Shown one piece after another: positions 54,591 to 64,000 of a DNA stretch of 64,000 bases. This stretch comes from Lycorma delicatula (Eukaryota; Arthropoda; Insecta; Hemiptera; Fulgoridae): assembly GCF_047948215.1 (NCBI RefSeq), contig NC_134460.1:148732049-148796048 (forward strand), written 5' to 3'. The position numbers and the translations under genes were made by a program. Below the pieces are notes generated by a model. It was given only the letters and a program-made list of their open reading frames with translations. It was not told the DNA's origin and made no database searches. Each line of letters opens with the position of its first letter. The first letter of the stretch is position 1.

Positions 54591-56839
54591 AAGACTTAGA
54601 AATATGATATCAGATTGTGCAATGAATTGAATTGAATTTTTAATTCAAAATTATGGACTGTACATAATTACTTATACATCTAGGAGAATATATTGCTCTT
54701 GACTAAAAATTTAATAATGATTATGAAATAAGATGAATTTTAAGAAACTAGAGAAAAATTCTGGGAACACTAAATTGACACATTAAAGTTACTGTACTGT
54801 TCTAAAGTCATCAATAATAGTTGCCATAAAGAAATTATTCTTTGATGGTTTTGTAATTCAAACTATCTTTGCTTGATAAATAACCACATAAAATTGAAAA
54901 ATTGTAAAAAGTTTCAGATGCTTTATTGCTGTCAGAACTTAGGTACACAAATATTGCATAAAATAATATTTTATTCATTATATATATATATATATATATA
55001 ATATGTTGTAATTATATATATATGTAATGTAAAGCAACCTGATCCACTCAAGTACAGAATTATGAAATATCTTACCATATTATGTTGTGTTTCTGAAATA
55101 CTACTTTCACGGAATCCCTCATCATCAGACGTATATAGAATCTTTTTATGTAATTACTTATCAATCATAAAAAAGATTAAAGTTAAAAAAATAAAATATT
55201 AAAATACAAACACATACGCAGTCAATCACGTAACATGCATGTGGCCAGCCAAATACAAAAAATGATACTATTTAAGTAAATGAAAATCCTATATATTATC
55301 TATGAAAGTGCTGATACTTTTAGGTTTAGGTTTACCTATTGCAGCTTTATAAGCAGATCTTCCTCAAAATCTGTGGGAACATCTTTTACATTTTTTTATG
55401 TTTAATATGTAATTACACAAAACGTTTTTATACACAACTGATGATGTGGAATCCGGCAAACGTACTCTTGTAGAAAAATAACAAAATAAGGTCAAGTTGA
55501 TTTACATTATGTATTTATTAGTACAGAGATGATATGGTTCTTGAAAGGATTGAGTTTAGAAAAAAAAAATTATATATATTATACACACATACACACGTTA
55601 TACATTATATATATATATAAAGTGTATCTATAAGATAATTATTTTAATTATGATTAAGTAGCAGAGCATTCTGTGTTAAGCTAATAAAATTATAATAAGT
55701 ACTTTCTGTGGAATATTATGCGGGTCTATAATTATGTACAACTTGCTACATAAATTTTATTTTGCATATTTATCAGAATAAACAGATATGTTGAACATTA
55801 AATTGTTAAACTGATAGTACTAACATTTTTTGGTGCCTAACACTATAGATACTGTTTAACCATTTACAAAACTGTAACTTTAAGATGGCATTAAGAATTT
55901 CATTAAAATATGAAAGTTTTGCAAGAGTAAAACTATGAACACGAATGTTTTCGTAAAGCCTAAATGTAATATACAAATATGTTTATTTATCTATGCATAT
56001 TTGTAAAACTTTATTTTTAACTACATATGTAGAAGCTAAAACAACAATGTTTCTACATCTTTCATTAAAGAACATTCGTTAACCTACTAATAAATTACAC
56101 TTCTAATACTAAATATTTGGTCCCGAGATATAAAAACACAATTAAAAATTATGTACTCCCTACAGCAAAGACGTGCAGTAGCTAATGGCTCATCACATCA
56201 AAATCTTTCTACAGCAAAGATTAAAATTAACTGTTTCATAATACAACACTCAATCCATAATAAACACGTCCTGTTTAAAGTGTTCTAACAAAAAAGAATA
56301 AAAGTTGTGATAGCTGTTAAGTAGCTAAAATACTTTTCTTGCTATTTTACACAAAATAATAATGACAACTTCAAAGTAATACAACACAGATAAATGCAAT
56401 ATTATTAACAGAATAAACAATTAGTGCAGCCTTATCTTAAGTTTATAAGCGATTAATTACCTTTATACTTTGGAACACAATATGTTAGATTCATATTTAC
56501 AATAGGTTATGTGAGATACTGCCATAATCGATATATTTTATCATAGTATCGAGAATCTGTCTGAATAATAATAAACATTGCCAAAATAAAAAATTTTTCG
56601 AGAAAATGTTTTTTATTTAAAAGTAATAAAACGTACTATATATTTACGGGATATATGTATATATATTTATATTATTAGGAGAGAGAGAGTGTGTGAGGGA
56701 GAGAGAGTGAGGGAGCAGTGAATGATTTTGTATTCTTTCGTAATTAAGATAGATCTGTTACAGAAATACGTTATTAGAGTTAATTTTTACACTTGTAACT
56801 TAAAGAGATCTTTGTAAATTTGGCATGAAATCCTACGTC
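54591..56839. other. intergenic with microsatellites, no gene recognised
   Basis: (TA)n tracts at about 54978-55001 and 55598-55620, and a GA-rich tract at about 56681-56715. If the mTERF4-like gene has an upstream non-coding exon it may lie here. No coding sequence recognised. Confidence 0.4.
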
Positions 56840-59415
56840 CCGATTCAAATCCCGGCTAGGCATGGCATTTTCACACGCTACTTGTCATTTATCTCATCTT
56901 CTGAAGAAATACCTTACGGTGGTCCCGGAGATAAAAAAAAAAATATTTTATTACCGGCGTAAAACAACACCCAACTTAAATGCCAACACCTAATTTAAAA
57001 ATCATAATAGAAGAATATACACTTGGAAAAAGCCAGGCGATACTGCAAGGTATCAGATAGATTATATCATGGTTAAGCAAAGATTTAGACATCAATTCGT
57101 TGACTGCAAAACTTACCCTGGAGCAGACATTGATAGCGACCATAATTTGGTGATAATGAAATGTAGATTGGGGTTTAAAAACCTGAAGAAAAGGTGTCAG
57201 ATGAATCGGTGGAATTTAGAGAAGCTTGAGGAAGAGGAGGTAAAGAAGATTTTTGAGGAGGACATCGCAAGAGGTCTGAGTAAAAAAGATAAGGTAGAAA
57301 ATGTAGAAGAAGAATGGGAGAATGTTAAAAAGGAAATTCTTAAATCAGCAGAAGCAAACTTAGGCGGAATAAAGAGAACCGGTAGAAAACCGTGGGTTTC
57401 AGACGATATATTGCAGCTGATGGATGAATGTAGAAAACATAAGAATGCTAGTGATGAAGAAAGTAAAAGGAACTATCGGCAATTAAGAAATGCTATAAAC
57501 AGGAAGTGCAAACTGGCGAAAGAAGAGTGGATTAAAGAAAAGTGTTCAGAAGTGGAAAGAGAAATGAACATTGGTAAAATAGACGGAGCATACAGGAAAG
57601 TTAGGAAAATTTTGTGGTACATAAATTAAAATCTAATAATGTGTTAAACAGAGATGGTACACCAATTTATAATACAAAAGGAAAGGTCGATAGATGGGTG
57701 GAAGGAATATATTGAAGAGTTATACGGAGGAAATGAATTAGAAAAAAAAGTGTGTTTTCTAATTTAGGAAGAAGAGGAATTCAAAGAGAATGAAAGGGGA
57801 GAAAGAATACTGAGATCTGAATTTAAGAGAGCATTAAAAGATTTGAACGGCAGAAAGGCTCTTGGAATAGATGGAATACCTGCAGAATTACTGCGCAGTG
57901 CAGGTGAGGAAGCAATAGATAGGTTATACAAACTGGTGTGTAATATTTACAAAAAAGGGGAAATTCTGTCAGACTTCAAAAAGAGTGTTATAGTTATGAT
58001 ACCAAAGAAAGCAGGAGCAAATAAATGTGAAGAATACAGAATAATTAGTTTAACTAGTCATGCATCAAAAATCTTAACTAGAATTTTGTACAGAAGAATT
58101 GAGAGGAGAGTGGAAGAAGTGTTAGGAGAAGACCAATTTTGTTTCAGGAAAAGTATAGGGACAAGGGAAGCAATTTTAGGCCTCAGATTAATAGTAGAAG
58201 GAAGATTAAAGAAAAAAAAAAACCAACATACTTGGCGTTTATAGACCTAGAAAAGGCATTCGATAATGTAGACTGGAATAAAATGTTCAGCATTTAAAAA
58301 AATTAGGGTTCAAATACAGAGATAGAAGAACAATTGCTAACATGTACAGGAACCAAACAGCAACAGTAACAATTGAAGAACATAAGAAAGAAGCCGTAAT
58401 AAGAAAGGGAGTCCGACAAGGATGTTCCCTATCTCCGTTACTTTTTAATCTTTACATGGAACTAGCAGTTAATGATGTTAAAGAACAATTTAGATTCGGA
58501 GTAACAGTACAAGGTGAAAAGATAAAGATGCTACGATTTGCTGATGATATAGTAATTCTTGCCGAGAGTAAAAAGGATTTAGAAGAAACAACGAACGGCA
58601 TAGATGAAGTCTATGCCGTTCTATCGCATGAAAATAAACAAGAACAAAACAAAAGTAATGAAATGTAGTAGAAATAACAAAGATGGACCACCGAATGTGA
58701 AAATAGGAGGAGAAAAGATTATGGAGGTAGAAGAATTTTGTTATTTGGGAAGTAGAATTACTAAAAATGGACGAAGCAGGAACGATATAAAATGCCGAAT
58801 AGCACAAGCTAAACGAGCCTTCTGTAAGAAATATAATTTGTTTACATCAAAAATTAATTTAAATGTCAGGAAAAGATTTTTGAAAGTGTATGTTTGGAGT
58901 GTCGCTTTACATGGAAGTGAATCTTGGACAATCGGAGTATCTGAGAAGAAAAGATTAGAAGCTTTTGAAATGAGGTGCTATAGGAGAATGTTAAAAATCA
59001 GATGGAGAGGTATTGCGGCAAATAGATGAAGAAAGAAGTCTTTGGAAAAATGTAGTTAAAAGAAGAGACATACTTATAGGCCACATACTAAGACATCCTG
59101 GAATAGTCGCTTTAATATTGGAAGGACAGGTAGAAGAGAAAAATTGTGTAGGCAGGCCACGTTTAGAATATGTAAAACAAATTGTTAGGGATGTAGGATG
59201 TACAGGGTATACTGAAATGAAACGACTAGCACTAGATAAGGAATCTTGGAGAGCTGCATCAAACCAGTCAAATGACTGAAGACAAAAAAAAAACCGGCGT
59301 AAAGGTAATGCGAGGGGAATGAACACAGTTGTACAAGACTACACTTCTTTTATATTCATACATGTCACCCGCACTCATCCTCTTAAGTAATACCTTAAGG
59401 TAGTTCCGGAGGCTA
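56840..59415 (+). repeat. SINE-like DNA split by a LINE insertion
   Basis: The left part has a B-box-like CCCGATTCAAATCCCGG (about 56838-56856) and GGCATTTTCACACGCTAC as in the 20.5-kb SINE. The right part (59304-59415) has GTACAAGACTACACTTC...GGAGGCTAAACAG as in the 3.1-kb SINE. LINE copy C (56964-59292) separates the two. Left and right may belong to one SINE or to two adjacent ones. Confidence 0.6.
56964..59292 (+). mobile_element. RTE-like LINE, copy C, 5'-truncated, 11-bp target duplication
   Basis: ACCGGCGTAAA at 56953-56963 and 59293-59303 brackets a 2.3-kb copy that begins near the end of the endonuclease domain and ends with poly(A). Reverse-transcriptase motifs are intact in pieces (LLRSAGEEAID, RQGCSLSPLLFNLY, RFADDIVIL), but frameshifts at about 57620, 57700, 58215, 58295, 58610 and 59020 break the frame. 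The first 1.1 kb is nearly identical to copy A and shares its lesions. The rest is closer to copy B. Confidence 0.95.
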
Positions 59416-60240
59416 AACAGACAACAAAGAGTAAACGCAATTATTCGTCAGTTTATAATGGACGCGAGTATTCGAATTCTCCAGTAAATGTGAACTTCAG
59501 TAGTTAAGATTGCCGATTGAAGCACAAACTTTAACGAAATGAATTAATGAACTGTGAACCTCTATTACTGTTACCTAGGTTTGAACTGAATGAACCAAAT
59601 GAAAAATTAAAAAAAAAATATTAGAATTAAATCTAAGTCAAATAAATAATACTAAATAAATTAAAACAAAATTGTTTAACAATAATTGACTTCCCGTGGG
59701 GACTGCGTGTTAGGTTAGAGCGGTGAGGTATGCGAGCACCTTGTGGAAGGCAGGACCAATCATCATCAACTAGTAACAAACAAGCCATTTTGTCCATAAA
59801 TTATTATCAATTTTCATAAATGACTGTTTTTTAATGAATTACAAACATTTTCCTTTCCATTACTCCTCAGCTCGCTGTTTCAACTAACTGTTAGACTATT
59901 TCGCATTCTACGTTCCAGTGGTGTGTAAGTAAACTCATTCATGAACAATTTTGACCATAACAATCGTGCGATCCAATCACTAAAAAGTTGAACTAGTTAA
60001 ATGGCTAAGAATTATAACCTATCATCATGCAACCTTAGTTTTTATCAGCTGTTTATTACATATTTTTCTAAGTACTTTATTTTTGTTCGTTGTGTATATG
60101 TATGCTGTTTCTGTAGATTTTAGTTTTTAAAAAGTTAAGATTATTTCATTATGAAGTCGTTGGTTTATACTGTTAAATAGTGATAACCTTATCTAAAATC
60201 ATTATAACTTTAATTATAAGTAGTATAGATAGTAAGCGTA
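59416..60240. other. upstream region of COX11
   Basis: Presumed promoter and 5' UTR of the COX11 gene; no TATA box placed with confidence. A GC-richer patch lies at about 59690-59755. Confidence 0.4.
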
Positions 60241-60561
60241 ATGTTCTGGCGTTCTGTTAATTTTGTAAAAATTCATTCTAAATTGAATCCATTGTTGTTC
60301 GAGTATGGAAACAAGTCTCCCTCACTGCAAAGAATTCACATAAAGAATTTCTATCATAGTCTGAAAAACGATATGCAGGTCACATTAAAGTATAATTGGT
60401 TTATACATCATGGGAATTATAGATTATTTCACGAAGGTAACAGAAAATCTAGTCGTCGTGATATCAGACACAGGTCGACTGTGTATTATGTATGTGGTGT
60501 TATTGCACTTACTGTTGGCCTAAGTTATGCAGCTGTACCATTGTACAGAATATTCTGTCAG
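60241..60561 (+). CDS. COX11: COX11, cytochrome c oxidase copper assembly protein, first exon (partial)
   Basis: COX11 is an inner-membrane protein that delivers copper to the CuB site of cytochrome oxidase subunit 1. The exon encodes 107 residues: an N-terminal stretch rich in basic residues (MFWRSVNFVKIHSKL), suited to mitochondrial import, then RHRSTVYYVCGVIALTVGLS leading into the family signature YAAVPLYRIFCQ that covers the membrane span and the start of the intermembrane domain. A GTAGTT donor follows CAG at 60561, exactly where YRxFCQ usually continues into the copper-binding domain. The remaining exons, including the CFCF-type copper motif, are not in the window, so the intron is at least 3.4 kb and holds LINE copy F. 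Confidence 0.9.
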
Positions 60562-62341
60562 GTAGTTGTCTAGATGTAATCATATTAATTTATTTGTTAC
60601 GCAACTCTGTATATCTGTATTTATGATGGATATTTTATATTATATCTGAATTTTATATAAACTTGAAAGCCATTGAGTGTGAATTTTTTCTTTGGATTTC
60701 AGTTTACTTTCCTCTATTAGGAGATTACAGTGCTCTTGGACAGAAATGTTGCTCAATTCAAAATTACATTTAATTTTAAAAATATTAATTGCATTTAAAG
60801 CATGTGGAATTTATATTAGAACTTGATTCAGAAAGTTCTAATACAAATTCCACAATTTAGCCACTCTTCAGTAGTGGTGGCAATATTGTTTATGGTACTG
60901 ATGTTAAAAAGTACTTTTAGATTATAGTCTTTTATCTTATTTCTGTCATGTTTGATTATCTAATGTTATTTTTATCAGATGCAATTTAAAAATTTCACAT
61001 TGTTCAGGCTTGTTGAGGTCTCTATGTTCTATGCTGTGTATGACATTTATGTGTTCTTTATATCGGTTAAATGTGTGTTCAGCCCCCCCCCCCCATGAGA
61101 TTTATAAACATGCGATATCTAACAAAAACAATGTACCAATTGAACACAATCATAATTGTACGCTGACAAGGTAAGACAGTTGCTATTAAGAACAATGCTA
61201 CTAATAACTACTGAAAAAAGAGCTCTATAATTGTTAAATAGTTTCTTAAATGTAGCTTTGGATTTAAGGTCTTCTGGAAGAATAATTAAATATAATATGA
61301 TATTTTAGATGTGATATTTGTTGTTAGTTTTGTTTAATTTTGTTACCTTTTTTAATGTAGTTTTAGTTATCCATTTTCCGTTTTTTTATTTAATTTACTC
61401 TGGGTGATGATAATGTGAAAATGTTTTTCGCTCTCAAAAAAAAAAAAAAGTAATTTTTAATGTTAAAGTAGTTAATGACAAATTAATAGAACTTAATTAA
61501 AACTTAATTGTTATGATAAAATGAGTTAAAAAAAAAAAAAAATGATACTTTGTATGAGCACCTGTAAAAGAGCTTTCAGAAGAAATGGCATTTAATCTAC
61601 AGAACCAGTGATGTGGGAGGTGCACAGTAGGTCTAAATGTATTTTGTGGAAGCATATTTTCATGTATTTAGAAATTGAACCAAATTTTTGTTCAATGGAT
61701 ATGTATTTCAATATTTTCATGTGTGTTAAGATATGTTCCTTTCTTGTTTATGTGAAGTATGCAGATTTTTGTTAATGATGTATATGTGATGTGTTTTTTA
61801 CAAGATAGTTGGCAGATTTTACTACCAAAGAAGTTGTTACTTCTCTGATTGGTGTACTCAGAGAAGCACCAGCAATAATGAAAGCAGAAATTGTAGTGTG
61901 AACAATGTCATAAACAATAGTTGAAATTTTTTTGGATTCAAGTAAAAATGTCTGTTATGTTTAAATTTGGTTCAGTTTATCATTAAAATTAATAATCTTT
62001 AGTAATATGTATTGCCGATTACTATAATAACAAAGTATTGCTATACTAGTATTTTTATAAGAGCTTTATATAGCTCCTGCAGAATTGTTCCACCAATGAT
62101 AATACTACTGTTGATTACTGCTGTTGATGATATGATGATGATTCATCACATCTAACAAAGCCATGAAATCCTATGTAATTTTTTTAATTGAGTAGTTTCA
62201 GCAGTTCAAAAAATGCATAGTTTTTAATGTGCTTCCTGGATTAATAGTTTATTCCGCTACGTATTATTTTTGCTGTATTTTTTACATAAATTTATTGTAC
62301 TTTGTGAAAAAATCTTTTCTTTTCAGCCTAAGGATTAGATC
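60562..62341. other. COX11 intron 1, no further exon recognised
   Basis: AT-rich, with poly(C) near 61083 and A-runs near 61436 and 61530. I found no sequence encoding the next COX11 block. Confidence 0.45.
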
Positions 62342-62346
62342 TAAAA

Positions 62347-64000
62347 AGTAATTTTTTTTTGTCTTCAATCATTTGACTGGTTTGATGCAGCTCTCCTAGC
62401 CTGTCTATCTAGTGCTAGCCATTTCATTTCGGCATATCCCTACATCCTACATCCCTAAAAATTTGTTTTCCATGTTCCAAACATGGAAAAACAATTTTCC
62501 ATGCAAATTTTTCTGTAGCACTGCATTTTAAAAGCTGCTAATCTTTTCTAATCAGGTGCTCTGATCATCCAAGTTTTACTTTCATATAAAGCTATACTCC
62601 AAACATATATTTTCAGAAAGATTTTCCTGACATTTAGATTAATTTTTGATGTAAGCAAATTATATTTCTGATTGAAAGCTCGTTTCGCCTGTGCTATTTG
62701 GCATCTTCTATCGCTCCTGCTTCGTCAATCTTCAGTAATTCTACTTCCCAAATAAAAAAATTCTTCTACCTCCATAGTCTTATTTTTGTATTAAGTGGTC
62801 CATCTACTTTATTTCTACTACATTTCTTTGCCTTCTTTTTATTCTTTTTTATTTTCATGTGGTAGTTCTTGCGTAAGACTTCATCAGTGCCATTCATTGT
62901 TTCTTCTAATTTTATTTTCACTCTGAGCTAGAATTACCATATCATCAGAAAATTGTAGCATCTTTATTTTTTAACCTCAAGTAAATGGGGATAGGGAACA
63001 TACTTGTCTGATTCCTTTTTTTATTACTACTTCTTACTTATGTTGTTCAATTATTACTGTTGCAGTTTGATTCCTGCAAATGTTCTTCTATCCCTATATT
63101 TGAACCCTAAATTTTAAAAAAATTCTGAACATTTTATTCCAATCTATGTTATCAGATGTCTTTTCTAAGTCTATAAATGACATGTATGTTGGTTTTTTTT
63201 CTTTCATCTTCCTTCTAATATTAATCCGAGCACTAAAATTGCTTCCCTAGTCCCTATATTTTTCCTGAAACCAAATTGGTGTTCTCTCAATTATTCTGTA
63301 CAGAATTCTAATTAAAATTCCTGATGCACGAGTAGTTAAGCTAATTGTTCTGTATTCTTCACATTTATCTGCTCCTGCTTTCTTTGGTATCTTGACAATA
63401 GCACTTTTTGAAGTCTGATGGAACTTTCCTGTTTTTGTAAATATTACACATGAAATCCTTTAATACTCTATTAAAATCAGATCTTAGTATTTTATCTCCC
63501 TTTTCATCCTCTTCAACTTCCTCTTCTTTCTCTGTAACAGCAGTTATAAATCATTTCCTCCATATGACTCTTCAGTATATTCCACCCACCTATCAACATT
63601 TTCTTTCGAGTTATAAATTAATGTACCATCTTTATCTAACACATTATTAGATTTTAACTTATATACCTCAAAATTCTCTAACTTTCCTGTATATTCCATC
63701 TGTTTTACCAATAATCATTTCTCATTCCAATTCTAAACACTTTTCTTTAATCCACTCTTCTTTCGCTAGTTAGCACTTCCTGTTAATAGTATTTCTTAAT
63801 TTTCGATAGTGCTTTTCCTTCTTCATCACTAGCATTCTTATATTTTCTACAATTATCAATTAGCTGCAAAATAACTTCTGTTATCCAAGGTTATCCACCA
63901 GTTTTCTTTGTTTTGCCTAAGATCGCTTCTGCTAATTTAAGAATTTCCTTCTTCTCCCATTCTTCTGTATTTTCTACTTTATCTTTTTTACTCAGTCTTG
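62347..64000 (-). mobile_element. RTE-like LINE, copy F, decayed, runs off the right edge
   Basis: The 3' terminus (TCAATCATTTGACTGGTTTG near 62365 on the plus strand) and successive blocks parallel copy B on the minus strand up to the middle of the linker region. Many indels and a deletion near 62470-62510 (about 350 bp of the C-terminal region missing) mark it as old. Its 5' end lies outside the window. Confidence 0.9.

Overview
The window is AT-rich nuclear DNA of an animal, most likely an insect (possibly hemipteran). The signs are spliced genes with GT-AG introns, a 450-residue alpha-tubulin, nuclear genes for mitochondrial proteins, and a repeat load of an RTE-like LINE, mariner/Tc1 elements, Ty1/copia, Helitron-like ends and tRNA-derived SINEs. 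The species cannot be read from the sequence.

Host genes, left to right: an ATP synthase subunit g gene (minus strand, exons at 2005-1984 and 954-794, 3' end not found); a plus-strand locus at 9110-17228 in which one spliced exon chain holds three consecutive open frames (a CEBPZOS-like protein, a UQCC3/CBP4-like small protein and tubulin cofactor C); a complete alpha-tubulin gene (coding exons 43116-51231) that encodes Ala instead of Tyr as its last residue; an mTERF4-like gene (53298-52390, minus); and the first exon of COX11 (60241-60561), whose remaining exons lie beyond the window. Five of the seven gene products act in mitochondria; the other two are tubulin and a tubulin-folding cofactor.

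Most of the rest is transposon-derived. One RTE-like LINE family occurs six times. There is a full-length copy with an uninterrupted 994-codon frame (35975-39254, minus), an old full-length copy (about 5416-8688), a 5'-truncated copy inside SINE-like DNA (56964-59292), two short 3' fragments in opposite orientation inside one alpha-tubulin intron, and a decayed copy running off the right edge. Four of these have clear 10-11 bp target-site duplications. Other elements are a 1.3-kb mariner inserted at a TA in a decayed multicopy arthropod gene, four or more older Tc1/mariner fossils, a copia fossil, a jockey/I-type LINE fossil, a MITE with TA flanks, Helitron-like ends and a roughly 330-bp-arm inverted repeat.

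The main candidates for something new are the three-frame CEBPZOS/UQCC3-like/TBCC transcription unit, the non-tyrosinated alpha-tubulin isotype whose intron carries an inverted pair of LINE fragments, the near-identical tract shared by two otherwise different LINE copies 51 kb apart, and the LINE 3' end in which the stop codon lies inside a small hairpin followed almost at once by poly(A).
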